From assembly GCF_005860775.1 (NCBI RefSeq), contig NZ_VCHQ01000009.1:153997-217996 (forward strand): 64,000 bases of DNA, written 5' to 3'. The translations under genes were made by a program, and so were the position numbers. Below, in pieces: positions 1 to 10,187 of this stretch; positions within the stretch are counted from its first letter, which is position 1; every line of letters begins with the position of its first letter. The notes below the pieces were generated by a model. It was not told where the DNA came from. It ran no database searches and was given only the letters and a program-made list of their open reading frames with translations. Source of the stretch: Klebsiella indica. GTDB lineage: Bacteria > Pseudomonadota > Gammaproteobacteria > Enterobacterales > Enterobacteriaceae.

Positions 1-2
1 CC

Positions 3-1835
3 CACGGACCGGAGCAGATCTACAAAAAAATTGTTGTCAGCCAGGAGGGGAAAACGCTGCTTGGCGGCGTGCTGGTCGGCGATGCCAGCGACTATTCCAC
101 GCTGCTACAGATGATGCTTAACGGTATGGCATTGCCCGCACGCCCGGAAAGCTTAATCCTTCCGGCGCTGGAGGGCAGCGCGGCAAAAGCGCTCGGCGTG
201 GCGGCGCTACCGGACAGCGCGCAGATTTGTTCCTGTCACAACGTCAGCAAAGGCGATATCTGCCAGGCGGTGAGCAACGGCGCGGGCGATATGGCGGCGA
301 TAAAGCGCTGCACCAAAGCGGCGACCGGCTGCGGCGGCTGTAGCGCGCTGGTTAAACAAGTGATGGAGTATCAGCTTGCGGAGCAGGGTGTGGAAGTCAA
401 AAAAGATATCTGCGAGCACTTCCCATGGTCACGCCAGGAAATCTACCACCTGGTGCGCGTCAACCATATCCGGACTTTCGACCAACTGATTGCCCGCTAT
501 GGTCAGGGGTACGGCTGTGAAATTTGTAAACCGCTGGTGGCCTCGGTGCTGGCCTCCTGCTGGAACGAATATCTGCTGAAACCGGCGCATCTGCCGCTTC
601 AGGATACGAACGATCGCTACTTCGCCAATATCCAGAAAGATGGCACCTATTCGGTAGTGCCGCGCATGGCGGCAGGGGAAGTCACGCCGGATGGGTTGAT
701 TGCGATCGGGCAGATCGCCAAACGCTACCAGCTCTACAGTAAAGTGACCGGCGGTCAGCGTATCGATCTGTTCGGCGCGCGTCTGGAACAACTCCCGGCA
801 ATCTGGCGTGAACTGATGGAAGCGGGCTTTGAAACCGGCCACGCGTATGGTAAATCCCTGCGGACGGTGAAATCCTGCGTCGGCTCGACCTGGTGTCGCT
901 ATGGCGTACAGGATTCAACCGGTCTGGCGGTAACCCTTGAGCATCGCTACAAGGGCCTGCGCGCGCCGCACAAAATTAAAATGGCGGTCTCCGGCTGCAC
1001 CCGAGAATGCGCGGAAGCCCAGGGGAAAGACATCGGCGTTATCGCCACTGAAAAGGGCTGGAACCTGTACGTTTGCGGTAATGGCGGGATGAAGCCGCGC
1101 CATGCCGACCTGTTCGCCAGCGACCTTGATGAACAGACGCTTATCCGCAGTATTGATCGCCTGCTGATGTTTTATATTCGCACTGCCGATCGTTTACAGC
1201 GCACCAGTACCTGGATGGATAATCTTGAAGGCGGAGTTGACTATCTGCGCGAGGTTATCCTCGACGACAGCCTCGGTATCGGCGAAGAGCTGGAGCAGGA
1301 GATGGCGCGGGTTGTGGAGAGCTACCAGTGCGAATGGCAAACCACCCTTAACGACCCGCAACGGCTGGCGCTGTTCCGTTCTTACGTCAATAGCGATGAG
1401 CCGGATGAAGCGGTGCAGCGGCAAACTCTGCGCGGTCAGCCGCAGTTAGCCCCTGTGACCGGACAAGGCGAACTGGCGTTGCCGTCTCGTCCCTGGCAGG
1501 CCATTTGCGATCTTGACGCCATTCCGCCGCAGGCGGGGATTGGCGCGCGGCTGGGTGAGCGACAGATTGCGCTGTTCCGTTTTGGCGATCAGGTTTACGC
1601 CCTTGATAACCGGGAGCCTGGTAGCCAGGCCAACGTGCTGTCGCGCGGCCTTCTCGGCGATGCGGGCGGTGAACCGATTGTCATTTCGCCGCTGTATAAA
1701 CAGCGTATTCGTCTGCGCGATGGCCGCCAGTGCGACGGCAGCGAGCAGACGGTCCGCGCCTGGCCGGTGAAAGTGGAGAACGGTAAGGTGTGGGTTGGCA
1801 ACCAGCAGTTGCTGGTTCGCGCGGAGGCGTCCTGA
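3..1835 (+). CDS. nasB: Assimilatory nitrite reductase large subunit, C-terminal 610 residues (NasB-like)
   Basis: This reading frame is open to the left edge, so the FAD/NAD-binding N-terminus is missing. The protein would reduce nitrite to ammonium in the cytoplasm with NAD(P)H. Visible in order are a BFD-like [2Fe-2S] domain (CSCHN followed by GCGGC), a second cysteine pair (GYGCEICKP), and the sulfite/nitrite reductase siroheme fold with its cluster ligands, C-x5-C (CVGSTWC) and C-x3-C (CTREC). Last comes a NirD-like Rieske-fold domain that lacks the Cys-His cluster ligands. A fused NirD-like tail is typical of NasB rather than of separate NirB and NirD. The stop overlaps the nasA start (TGATG), so the two are translationally coupled. 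A NirB-type name is the alternative; pairing with nasA favours NasB. Confidence 0.88.
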   Translation, partial: HGPEQIYKKIVVSQEGKTLLGGVLVGDASDYSTLLQMMLNGMALPARPESLILPALEGSAAKALGVAALPDSAQICSCHNVSKGDICQAVSNGAGDMAAIKRCTKAATGCGGCSALVKQVMEYQLAEQGVEVKKDICEHFPWSRQEIYHLVRVNHIRTFDQLIARYGQGYGCEICKPLVASVLASCWNEYLLKPAHLPLQDTNDRYFANIQKDGTYSVVPRMAAGEVTPDGLIAIGQIAKRYQLYSKVTGGQRIDLFGARLEQLPAIWRELMEAGFETGHAYGKSLRTVKSCVGSTWCRYGVQDSTGLAVTLEHRYKGLRAPHKIKMAVSGCTRECAEAQGKDIGVIATEKGWNLYVCGNGGMKPRHADLFASDLDEQTLIRSIDRLLMFYIRTADRLQRTSTWMDNLEGGVDYLREVILDDSLGIGEELEQEMARVVESYQCEWQTTLNDPQRLALFRSYVNSDEPDEAVQRQTLRGQPQLAPVTGQGELALPSRPWQAICDLDAIPPQAGIGARLGERQIALFRFGDQVYALDNREPGSQANVLSRGLLGDAGGEPIVISPLYKQRIRLRDGRQCDGSEQTVRAWPVKVENGKVWVGNQQLLVRAEAS

Positions 1836-4435
1836 TGACAGAAACCCGGACGACGTGCCCCTACTGTGGCGTGGGCTGCGGGGTTATCGCCAGTCTGAAT
1901 GAGGATGGCAAGGTGACCGTGCGCGGCGATGAGCTGCACCCGGCGAACCTGGGCCGGTTGTGCGTGAAGGGCGCAGCGCTGGGGGAAACCGTGGGCCTGG
2001 CGGGGAGGCTGCTGGCTCCTGAAGTGGACGGCGAACGGGTGTCCTGGCCGCAGGCGCTGGCGGCGGCCGGTTCGCGCCTGCGGGAGATAATCGACCAGTA
2101 TGGCCCGCAGGCGGTGGCGTTCTATGCCTCCGGTCAGCTACTGACCGAGGACTACTACGCCGCGAATAAGCTGATGAAGGGATTCATCGGCGCGGCGAAC
2201 ATCGATACCAATTCGCGGCTGTGTATGTCTTCGGCGGTCACCGGTTATAAGCGTGCGCTGGGCGCTGATGTGGTGCCGTGCAGTTATGAAGATGTGGAAA
2301 ACAGCGATCTGGTGGTGCTGGTGGGCTCGAACGCGGCCTGGGCCCATCCGGTACTTTATCAGCGGCTGGTACAGGCTAAACGCGATAATCCGCAGATGCG
2401 GGTAGTAGTGATTGACCCCCGGCGCACCGCCACCTGCGATATCGCTGATATTCATCTGGCGCTGGCGCCCGGCAGCGACGGGGGGCTGTTTGTCGGCCTG
2501 CTTAACGCCATTGCCGCCAGCGGTGATATTGCCGGCGATTTCAGCGATGCGCGGCAGGCGCTGAAAATTGCGCAGGCGTGGGATAGCGAAAAAGTGGCGC
2601 AGTTCTGCGGTCTGCCGCGACAGCAGATTGACGCTTTTTATCGCGAATTTATCGCCGCGCCGCGCGCCATCACGCTCTACACCATGGGCATTAATCAATC
2701 CGCCAGCGGCAGCGATAAATGCAATGCCATTATCAATGTTCACCTGGCAAGCGGGAAATATGGCCGTCCGGGCTGCGGACCATTTTCGCTGACCGGTCAA
2801 CCCAATGCGATGGGGGGACGTGAGGTGGGCGGGATGGCGACGATGCTGGCGGCGCATATGAATTTTACAGCCGACGATTTACAGCGTCTGGCACGGTTCT
2901 GGGGCAGCGAAAGGCTGGCGCAAACGCCGGGGCTGACGGCGGTGGAGCTGTTCAGCGCTATTGGCCGCGGCGAGGTGAAAGCCGTGTGGATCATGGGCAC
3001 CAATCCGGTGGTCTCTCTGCCGGACAGCCATGCGGTCAGCGAAGCGCTGGCGGCCTGTCCGCTGGTGATCGTCTCCGATGTGGTCGCCGGTACCGATACC
3101 GGACGGTTTGCCCATATCCGTTTTCCGGCGCTGGCGTGGGGGGAGAAAAACGGCACGGTGACCAACTCGGAGCGGCGGATCTCTCGCCAGCGCGCGTTCC
3201 TGTCACCGCCGGGAGAGGCAAGAGCCGACTGGTGGATCATTGCCCGCGTGGCGCAGGCGTTGGGCTTTGGCGCAGCCTTTGCCTGGCGGCATCCTCACGA
3301 GGTGTTCCGCGAACATGCGGCGCTCTCAGGTTTCGAAAATAACGGCCAGCGGGCATTTGATATTGGCGGGCTGGCGGATTTGAGCCGCGAGGCGTGGGAC
3401 GATCTGGCACCGGTGCGCTGGCCGGTAAGCCGCAGTCCGGCGCAGTGGAGCCTGCATTCGGGCTGGCATCGCGACGGTAAACTGCGGATGGTGCCGGTCG
3501 CCCCGCAGCCAACCCGGGCGGCGCTCGACGCATTTTATCCGCTGATCCTCAATAGCGGGCGGATACGCGACCAGTGGCACACCATGACCCGTACCGGCGC
3601 GGTGCCGCGACTGATGCAGCATATTGCTGAACCGGTGGTGGAGGTCGCGCCGCCGGATACGCAGCGCTATCACCTGCTGGAGGGCGAGCTGGCGCGGATC
3701 TGGTCACCGCATGGGGTGATGGTGGCCAAAGTGATTATCAGCGACGGGCAGCGTCCCGGATCGTTGTTTGTCCCGATGCACTGGAATAATCAATTTGCTC
3801 GCCAGGGACGGGTGAATAACCTGCAGTTTGCGGTTATCGACCCGCATTCCGGCCAACCGGAGAGCAAACAGGTCGCGGTCGCGATAGCCCCCTGGCTCCC
3901 GGCCTGGAAAGGGGAGCTTTTTTCTCGCCAGCCGGTTCCTCTGCCCGCATCAATACACTGGCGACGACGTGCCTTAGCGGGTATTACGCATCTGTCTCTG
4001 GCGGGGGATATCCACGCCCGTGAATGGCTTGTCGCCTGGTGCAGGCAGCAGGGATGGCAGATGCAGGTCGCCGAAGGCGGCAAGGTCTGGAATCTGCTGG
4101 CATGGCAAGAGGGCGAGCTGATGCTCGGCTGGTGGAGCGATGGGCATGAACCGTCCATCGACGCCGAATGGATTAGCGCCGCGTTTCGCACGCCGCCGCA
4201 AGATGCCGCCCAGCGTCATGCGTTATTGAGCGGTAGAAAGGGCGGGGATAGCGTGCCTCGCGGGCGTATTATTTGTAGCTGTTTTAGCGTCGGGGAACGG
4301 ACGATAAATGAAGCTATCGCCGACGGCTGTCATACGCTTAACGGACTGGGCGCCAAACTGAAATGTGGCACCAATTGCGGTTCCTGTATTCCGGAGCTGA
4401 AGACGTTGCTGGCGGAAAATCTGGCGCGAACGTGA
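1835..4435 (+). CDS. nasA: Assimilatory nitrate reductase catalytic subunit (NasA)
   Basis: A 866-residue molybdopterin oxidoreductase that reduces nitrate to nitrite in the cytoplasm for nitrogen assimilation. The N-terminus carries the [4Fe-4S] motif (CPYCGVGC, then GRLCVKG). The bis-MGD catalytic domains follow, then the molydopterin dinucleotide-binding domain (around ILNSGRIRDQWHTMTRTG). The C-terminus is a BFD-like [2Fe-2S] domain (CSCFSVGE, then CGTNCGSC), as in Klebsiella-type NasA. I chose the ATG that overlaps the nasB stop because GGAGG lies just upstream; an earlier in-frame start would run into nasB. There is no signal peptide, unlike periplasmic NapA. The other nas genes (transporter, regulator) would lie left of the window. 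Confidence 0.9.
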   Translation: MTETRTTCPYCGVGCGVIASLNEDGKVTVRGDELHPANLGRLCVKGAALGETVGLAGRLLAPEVDGERVSWPQALAAAGSRLREIIDQYGPQAVAFYASGQLLTEDYYAANKLMKGFIGAANIDTNSRLCMSSAVTGYKRALGADVVPCSYEDVENSDLVVLVGSNAAWAHPVLYQRLVQAKRDNPQMRVVVIDPRRTATCDIADIHLALAPGSDGGLFVGLLNAIAASGDIAGDFSDARQALKIAQAWDSEKVAQFCGLPRQQIDAFYREFIAAPRAITLYTMGINQSASGSDKCNAIINVHLASGKYGRPGCGPFSLTGQPNAMGGREVGGMATMLAAHMNFTADDLQRLARFWGSERLAQTPGLTAVELFSAIGRGEVKAVWIMGTNPVVSLPDSHAVSEALAACPLVIVSDVVAGTDTGRFAHIRFPALAWGEKNGTVTNSERRISRQRAFLSPPGEARADWWIIARVAQALGFGAAFAWRHPHEVFREHAALSGFENNGQRAFDIGGLADLSREAWDDLAPVRWPVSRSPAQWSLHSGWHRDGKLRMVPVAPQPTRAALDAFYPLILNSGRIRDQWHTMTRTGAVPRLMQHIAEPVVEVAPPDTQRYHLLEGELARIWSPHGVMVAKVIISDGQRPGSLFVPMHWNNQFARQGRVNNLQFAVIDPHSGQPESKQVAVAIAPWLPAWKGELFSRQPVPLPASIHWRRRALAGITHLSLAGDIHAREWLVAWCRQQGWQMQVAEGGKVWNLLAWQEGELMLGWWSDGHEPSIDAEWISAAFRTPPQDAAQRHALLSGRKGGDSVPRGRIICSCFSVGERTINEAIADGCHTLNGLGAKLKCGTNCGSCIPELKTLLAENLART

Positions 4436-4559
4436 GATGAGCGTGATGACTCTCCAGCCTCTGGGGGGAGGCGCGGTTCCGTCGGGCGGCTACCGGCATG
4501 CGCAGGCTGCCCGCAATCAGCGATTCAGCATATTCCTGAAATCATCCTGAAAGCTGCGT

Positions 4560-4601
4560 AGGGTGACAAAAGACGATAGACTGCCGGTTTGTTGTCACCC
4601 T
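4560..4601. terminator. Inverted repeat downstream of nasA
   Basis: AGGGTGACAA is matched by TTGTCACCCT 22 bases later, a perfect 10-bp inverted repeat with a long loop. It sits between the nas operon and ychO. There is no strong T-run, so it may be a weak terminator or a protein site rather than a classic Rho-independent terminator. Confidence 0.4.
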
Positions 4602-4622
4602 TCGTGAGTAGATGTAACCGAT

Positions 4623-6002
4623 TTGATCGCTTTGTTGTTCCGCATAACCCCATATTTGTCATTTCTCCTGCTGCTGACAGGTACCGTCGCGCGCGCGCAG
4701 CAGAATAACCAGCCGGACGTCAGTGCAGCGGATACGTTGCCGGACCTTGGTCTGGCGCCGCAGGTGGATGATGACGCAAAGCACTTTGCCGAGATGGTAA
4801 AAAAATTTGGCGAAGCCAGTATGAGTGATAAAGAGATGACCGCTGGCGAGCAGGCGCGGGTATTCGCCATCGACAAACTGGGGGATGAGGTCAGTCAGCA
4901 ACTGGAGGACTGGCTCTCGCCATGGGGCAACACCAGTGTCGATCTGTTGATTGATAAAGAGGGGCATTTTACCGGCAGCAAGGGAAGCTGGTTTGTCCCC
5001 TTACAGGATAACGGTGACTTTCTCACCTGGAATCAATACTCGGTCACACAGCGTGACAGCGGACTGGTGGGGAATATTGGCCTCGGTCAGCGCTGGAGAA
5101 TGGGCAACTGGCTGTTGGGCTATAACACGTTCTACGATCAGGCGCTGGATGACCACCTGGCGCGCGGCAGTATTGGCGCGGAAGCCTGGGGCGAGTCGAT
5201 GCGTTTGTCCGCTAATTACTATCATCCGATTGGTGGCTGGCAGCAGGGAAGTCGCCTGACTCAACTGCAGCGTATGGCGAGTGGCTACGATGTGACGGCT
5301 CAGGCGCGGCTGCCATTTTATCAGTACGTTAATACCAGCGTTAGCGTGGAACAATATTTTGGCGACAACGTCGATCTGTTCGATTCGGGAACCGGATATC
5401 ATAATCCGATAGCGTTGTCGGTCGGCCTGAATTACACGCCTTTTCCGCTGGTCACGGTCACCGCCAAACATAAGCAAGGTGAGAGCGGTATCAGTCAAAA
5501 CGATGTGGGGTTGAAACTCAATTATCGCTTTGGCGTCCCGTTAAAACAGCAACTGGCGGCTGATGAAGTCGCCGTCAGACGCGCGCTGCGCGGAAGCCGC
5601 TACGATCCTCCGGAACGGGATAACCTGCCGGTGATGGAGTATCGTCAGCGCAAAACCCTGGCGGTTTATCTGGCCACGCCTCCCTGGGATCTTCGGCCGG
5701 GAGAGACGGTACAACTGAAGCTACAAATTCGTAGCCTGCACGGTATTAAGTCTCTGAGCTGGCAGGGAGATACCCAGGCGTTAAGTCTGACTTCGCCGAT
5801 AGAGGCCAGTAGTCCGGATGGCTGGAGCGTGATTATGCCACGCTGGAACAGCGACGCTGGCGCGGGCAATCTCTGGCATCTTTCCGTGGTGGTAGAGGAT
5901 AAAAAAGGTCAGCGCGTCTCATCCAATGAGATCACCCTGGCGCTGACGGAGCCACTGGAGAGCTTACCTGCAGATGGCGTTTCGTGGCAGCAGACGCCCT
6001 AG
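4623..6002 (+). CDS. ychO: Invasin-like / inverse-autotransporter beta-barrel protein YchO
   Basis: A 459-residue secreted outer-membrane protein of the intimin/invasin barrel family. It begins with a hydrophobic signal segment ending near ARAQQ. The barrel domain follows ([69 protein letters not shown]). After it comes one Ig-like domain ([17 protein letters not shown] to the end). It has no long repeated passenger, so an adhesin role is only inferred. E. coli YchO is about the same length and also abuts narL. The start is uncertain: TTG at 4623 is the first possible start after an in-frame stop at 4605 and has no good ribosome-binding site. Its stop overlaps the narL stop on the opposite strand. 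Confidence 0.85.
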   Translation: MIALLFRITPYLSFLLLLTGTVARAQQNNQPDVSAADTLPDLGLAPQVDDDAKHFAEMVKKFGEASMSDKEMTAGEQARVFAIDKLGDEVSQQLEDWLSPWGNTSVDLLIDKEGHFTGSKGSWFVPLQDNGDFLTWNQYSVTQRDSGLVGNIGLGQRWRMGNWLLGYNTFYDQALDDHLARGSIGAEAWGESMRLSANYYHPIGGWQQGSRLTQLQRMASGYDVTAQARLPFYQYVNTSVSVEQYFGDNVDLFDSGTGYHNPIALSVGLNYTPFPLVTVTAKHKQGESGISQNDVGLKLNYRFGVPLKQQLAADEVAVRRALRGSRYDPPERDNLPVMEYRQRKTLAVYLATPPWDLRPGETVQLKLQIRSLHGIKSLSWQGDTQALSLTSPIEASSPDGWSVIMPRWNSDAGAGNLWHLSVVVEDKKGQRVSSNEITLALTEPLESLPADGVSWQQTP

Positions 6003-6649
6003 AGCACGCGTTCCTGATGGACCCAAACCGCCGCTTCTACCCGCGATTTTAATTTCATTTTCTTCAGCATATGTTTGACGTGCACCTTGACGGTGCTTTC
6101 GGTGATATCCAGGCGGCGGGCGATCATTTTGTTCGGCAGACCCTGAGCAATCAGCTTAAGAATGTCGCGCTCGCGCGGTGTTAACTGGCTAATGTCGCGC
6201 TCGGAGGTGGCGCGATTAGCCCGTAGGCTGGCTGCCAGCACCGGCGTTAATGCTTCGCTGAGCACCATTTCGCCCGCCGCCGCCTGTTGCAGTGCTTTCA
6301 GCAGATCTTCCGGCTCCATATCTTTCAACAGGTAGCCGTCGGCGCCGCGTTTCAACGCGGTCACGACATCTTCTTCATGGTTGGAAACGCTAAATACCAC
6401 CACGCGACCGGAAAGCGCTTTTTCGCGCAGCTTGTCCAGAGTTTCGAGGCCGTTCATCCCCGGCATATTGAGATCCAGCAGAATCAAATCCGGGTCCAGG
6501 GACTCCGCCATCGCGATACCCTGTTCGCCGTTACTGGCTTCACCAATCACCTGAATATCCGGTGCCATACTGATAAGCTGTTTGACGCCGGTACGCAGCA
6601 TCGGGTGATCGTCAATGAGAAGGATGGTTGCTCGTTCCTGTTGACTCAT
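5999..6649 (-). CDS. narL: Nitrate/nitrite response regulator NarL
   Basis: A 216-residue response regulator, the usual NarL length. The receiver domain has the acidic pair at residues 13-14 and the phospho-acceptor Asp59 (LLDLNMPG). The C-terminal LuxR-type helix-turn-helix includes [19 protein letters not shown]. It is phosphorylated by NarX (and NarQ) when nitrate is present, activates narK and narGHJI, and represses alternative anaerobic respiration genes. It lies 10 bases downstream of narX in the same operon and ends in a 4-bp convergent overlap (CTAG) with ychO. Confidence 0.97.
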   Translation of the reverse strand: MSQQERATILLIDDHPMLRTGVKQLISMAPDIQVIGEASNGEQGIAMAESLDPDLILLDLNMPGMNGLETLDKLREKALSGRVVVFSVSNHEEDVVTALKRGADGYLLKDMEPEDLLKALQQAAAGEMVLSEALTPVLAASLRANRATSERDISQLTPRERDILKLIAQGLPNKMIARRLDITESTVKVHVKHMLKKMKLKSRVEAAVWVHQERVL

Positions 6650-6659
6650 AGCGTTCTCC

Positions 6660-8438
6660 TTATTGGATTGAAAACGATTTTTCAGGGATAAAGGTGACCA
6701 CCACTTCCGTGCCGCCGGTTTTCCGACGCTGCACCTGACAGTCTCCGCGTAGGCTCTGAGCGCGATCGCGCATAATGATTAAGCCGTAATGGTTGCTGCG
6801 TTCCGCATTCTCCGGTACCCCGCGGCCGTTATCGGCCACCACCAGTCGGACCTGATTATCCTTTAGCGTTACCGTAACGCTGACTTCTGTGGCATTGGCA
6901 TGCTTGAGGGCATTGCTTAGCGCCTCGCGGGCGATTTGCAGCAGGTGGATAGCCTGGTGCGAGGGCACAAAACGCGGCGGTAGTTGATAATCCAGTCGCA
7001 CTGTAAAGCCGAAATGGGCGCTGTACTCCTGACAACTGGCTTCCAGCGCCGGGCGCAGACCGGTGTCGGTTAACTGCAGACGGAAGGTTGTCAGCAGTTC
7101 CCGCAGCTGTGCCCATGAGGTATTCAGTTCATTACGGATTTGCCCCAAAAGCTGGCGACTCTCTTCCGGTAGCCTGTCACCCTGCATCTGCAGGCAACTG
7201 ACCTGCATTTTCATACAGGAGAGCGATTGGGCGATGGAGTCATGCAGTTCGCGGGCGATAGTCGCACGTTCCTCCATTACGATAAGCTGCTGCTGGCGCT
7301 CCTGATGCCGATCGAGGGCCAGGGTCCCGGCGATCTGCTCAACTAACGTATCGACCAGTTGCTGCTGATCGTGGCTCAGGTGAAGACCGGTAGGGAGGGT
7401 AGACAGCAGAATACCATATTGATTATGGGCATCCGACAGTCGCCATTTTAATGTGGTGCCGACATTGGGCAACGCCGGCAGGTCGCGCGGGCAGAGATAG
7501 CAGCCTCGGTCATCGCACTGAATGTCGGAGTGGCAGGAAAACTCCTGATGGTTATCTTCATCTTCGAGATCGTAAACCCGGACTTCAATATCGCGCAGCG
7601 GGGTTAACCCTTGCAAACCGTTAAGCACGGGCGAGATACGTTCGCAGAGTGGGGCGTTCGAATGCAGACGGCGGTTGGCTTGCCACAGGAATGCGAGGAT
7701 CTCATTTTTTTGTTCAAGTCCGGCGGTTTTTTCCTGTACCCGCCGTTCAAGCACCGAATAGCTCTCGGCCAGTTCTTCCGACATATTATTCAGCGCCATA
7801 CCCAGCGTCGCCATTTCGTTGCGTCCGCCAATTTGCGCACGCTGGGTAAAATCGCGCTGGCTCACCGCGCGGGCCATCGCCAGCAGCTGTTTCCAGGGGC
7901 GTAACAACCGGGCGCGTAGCCAGACGATAGTGAACGCCAGCAGCAGCGCCATGCCGACAGCCATCAAACGCTGGGTCCAGACAACCTGCTTTATCCGCTC
8001 TTCGGTGGTGTGATCGAAAGCGGTGACCAACTGATCTATGCGGTTGACAAAACCGGCAACGTTCGCCGCTACCGTCGCCTGATGCTGCGCACGGCGCATT
8101 TCCGGCGCCAGCTCCAGTTGCCAGTAGCGCTGTAAAGCCTGAAGCTGTTGCTGCTGATCGTCATGGCGCGCGGCGTACTGCAGTTCCGGACTGAAGACCG
8201 TCGCCGTCATTTCATCCAGCAGTTTTTGGTCATCGGCGTGCAACGGTACCGCCGCCAGCAGGCGATAGCTCTGCATACGTAGCGAACCGGCTTTATTAAT
8301 GGCGTGCGCGCTGCCCTGAACGCCGTGCACCAGGCGAGAGGAAATCGCCATTCCGGCAACACCTATCACCGCAACCAATAAAACGATCAACGCGAGCTGA
8401 TTCACCAGCGTTAGCGGCGTAAAAAGACGTTTCAACAT
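6660..8438 (-). CDS. narX: Nitrate/nitrite sensor histidine kinase NarX
   Basis: A 592-residue inner-membrane sensor kinase. Transmembrane segments lie near residues 14-33 and 155-175 and flank a periplasmic helical sensor. That sensor holds the P-box ([15 protein letters not shown], about 46-60), the known nitrate-binding segment. A HAMP domain and coiled coil follow, then a cysteine cluster (Cys302, 308, 313, 316), as in E. coli NarX. The HisKA_3 motif is [10 protein letters not shown] with the phospho-acceptor at His399. The HATPase domain ends with [10 protein letters not shown] and [10 protein letters not shown]. It is divergent from narK and shares its regulatory region. Confidence 0.97.
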   Translation of the reverse strand: MLKRLFTPLTLVNQLALIVLLVAVIGVAGMAISSRLVHGVQGSAHAINKAGSLRMQSYRLLAAVPLHADDQKLLDEMTATVFSPELQYAARHDDQQQQLQALQRYWQLELAPEMRRAQHQATVAANVAGFVNRIDQLVTAFDHTTEERIKQVVWTQRLMAVGMALLLAFTIVWLRARLLRPWKQLLAMARAVSQRDFTQRAQIGGRNEMATLGMALNNMSEELAESYSVLERRVQEKTAGLEQKNEILAFLWQANRRLHSNAPLCERISPVLNGLQGLTPLRDIEVRVYDLEDEDNHQEFSCHSDIQCDDRGCYLCPRDLPALPNVGTTLKWRLSDAHNQYGILLSTLPTGLHLSHDQQQLVDTLVEQIAGTLALDRHQERQQQLIVMEERATIARELHDSIAQSLSCMKMQVSCLQMQGDRLPEESRQLLGQIRNELNTSWAQLRELLTTFRLQLTDTGLRPALEASCQEYSAHFGFTVRLDYQLPPRFVPSHQAIHLLQIAREALSNALKHANATEVSVTVTLKDNQVRLVVADNGRGVPENAERSNHYGLIIMRDRAQSLRGDCQVQRRKTGGTEVVVTFIPEKSFSIQ

Positions 8439-8748
8439 GGCTAAATGGCTCCTGATCGGCCAGTCATCCGGGCGTGTGGCTTATTCTCGGACATCCTCTG
8501 GAGTATACCCATACCCCAAAAGGATTACTCCTTAATTGTCAGTCTTCGATAGCCTGGTGGCACGCATTTGTGGAATGACAGCAGCCGTGTGATAAAACAC
8601 ACTTTTTTGCGCAGAAATAGCTACTCATTAGGGAGGATGTGCTTTTTTTAGCGAATTTCTCGCCCGCTTTTGCTTTGATTTATATCAACTTACCGCCGCC
8701 GGTAACCCATAAGGTAGCCAGGGTTAATATGAATCATCAGAGGTGTCT
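8439..8748. promoter_or_regulatory. narX-narK divergent control region with FNR site and NarL heptamers
   Basis: A perfect FNR box (TTGAT-N4-ATCAA) lies at 8675-8688, about 60 bases before the narK start and at the spacing expected for a class II activator. Perfect NarL-type heptamers (TACYNMT) occur at 8506-8512 (TACCCAT), 8525-8531 (TACTCCT) and 8632-8638 (TACTCAT). Together they predict strong induction of narK by anoxia plus nitrate, as in E. coli. The narX promoter must lie in the left part and was not pinpointed. Confidence 0.85.
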
Positions 8749-10137
8749 ATGAGTCACTCTTCAATCCCGGAGAAGACTAACAGCCCAGTCATTAGCGACT
8801 GGCGTCCTGAAGATCCTGAGTTCTGGCAGCAGCGTGGTCATCGTGTCGCCAGCCGCAATCTGTGGATCTCCGTTCCCTGTCTTTTACTGGCATTCTGCGT
8901 CTGGATGTTGTTCAGCGCCGTCGCCGTCAATCTGAATAAAGTCGGTTTTCAGTTTTCAACCGATCAGTTATTTATGCTGACCGCGCTACCCGCGTTGTCC
9001 GGCGCGCTTCTGCGCGTGCCCTATGCTTTTATGGTCCCGCTGTTCGGCGGCCGTCGCTGGACTGCATTTAGTACCGGGATCATGATCGTCCCCTGCGTAT
9101 GGCTGGGCTTCGCGGTACAGGATACCGCGACACCCTTTAGCGTATTTGTGATTATCTCCCTGTTGTGTGGCTTTGCGGGGGCGAACTTTGCTTCCAGTAT
9201 GGCCAATATCAGCTTCTTTTTTCCGAAACAGAAGCAGGGCGGCGCGTTGGGTATCAACGGCGGCCTCGGCAATATGGGGGTCAGCGTGATGCAACTGGTC
9301 GCTCCTCTGGTGGTATCTCTGTCGATTTTCGCCATCTTTGGCGGGAGGGGCAGCGAATTACCGGATGGATCAACGCTGTATCTGGAAAACGCGGCGTGGA
9401 TTTGGGTACCGTTTCTGATTATCTTCACCCTCGCGGCATGGTTCTTTATGAACGATCTGTCGGCGTCGAAGGCTTCTCTTCGCGAACAGCTCCCGGTGCT
9501 GAAGCGTGCGCATCTGTGGATTATGGCACTGCTCTATCTGGCGACCTTCGGTTCATTTATCGGCTTCTCCGCAGGCTTCGCGATGTTGTCGAAGACCCAG
9601 TTTCCTGATGTTCAGATCCTTCATTACGCCTTCTTTGGGCCGTTTATTGGTGCGCTGGCGCGTTCCTGCGGCGGCGCGATCTCCGACCGTCTGGGTGGAA
9701 CCCGCGTGACGCTGGTGAACTTTGTGTTGATGGCAATCTTCTGCGGCCTGTTATTCCTGACGCTGCCATCTCACGGCGAGGGCGGTAATTTTATTGCCTT
9801 CTTCGCGGTATTTATGGTGCTGTTCCTGACCGCCGGGCTGGGAAGCGCCTCTACCTTCCAGATGATCTCGGTTATCTTCCGTAAAATGACCATGGATCGC
9901 GTGAAAGAGCAGGGCGGCAGCGACGCGCAGGCGATGCGTGAAGCGGCCACCGACACGGCGGCAGCGTTAGGCTTTATCTCGGCGATTGGCGCTATCGGCG
10001 GCTTCTTTATCCCGAAAGCGTTTGGTATTTCACTGGATCTCACCGGTTCTCCGGCCGGAGCGATGAAAGTCTTCCTGGTGTTCTATATTGCCTGCGTGGT
10101 GATTACCTGGGCCGCTTATGGGCGGAAGCAGAAATAA
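8749..10137 (+). CDS. narK: Nitrate/nitrite antiporter NarK
   Basis: A 462-residue major facilitator transporter with 12 predicted membrane helices. It carries the two nitrate signature stretches of the NNP family (GFAGANFASSMANISFFFP with GGLGNMGVSV, and the matching stretch around FLTAGLGSASTFQM). It imports nitrate and exports nitrite across the inner membrane for the NarGHI enzyme encoded next door. ATG at 8749 is preferred over an in-frame GTG six bases earlier because it matches the family N-terminus (MSHSS). It is transcribed alone from the FNR/NarL-controlled promoter and ends at a strong terminator before narG. Confidence 0.97.
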   Translation: MSHSSIPEKTNSPVISDWRPEDPEFWQQRGHRVASRNLWISVPCLLLAFCVWMLFSAVAVNLNKVGFQFSTDQLFMLTALPALSGALLRVPYAFMVPLFGGRRWTAFSTGIMIVPCVWLGFAVQDTATPFSVFVIISLLCGFAGANFASSMANISFFFPKQKQGGALGINGGLGNMGVSVMQLVAPLVVSLSIFAIFGGRGSELPDGSTLYLENAAWIWVPFLIIFTLAAWFFMNDLSASKASLREQLPVLKRAHLWIMALLYLATFGSFIGFSAGFAMLSKTQFPDVQILHYAFFGPFIGALARSCGGAISDRLGGTRVTLVNFVLMAIFCGLLFLTLPSHGEGGNFIAFFAVFMVLFLTAGLGSASTFQMISVIFRKMTMDRVKEQGGSDAQAMREAATDTAAALGFISAIGAIGGFFIPKAFGISLDLTGSPAGAMKVFLVFYIACVVITWAAYGRKQK

Positions 10138-10157
10138 TTTTTTGCCTATGTTCATTC

Positions 10158-10187
10158 AAGAGCGCAGAAATATTTGCGCTCTTTTTT
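10158..10187 (+). terminator. Rho-independent terminator of narK
   Basis: AAGAGCGCA pairs with TGCGCTCTT across a 7-base loop, and the stem runs into a T-run ending near 10187. Confidence 0.92.
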
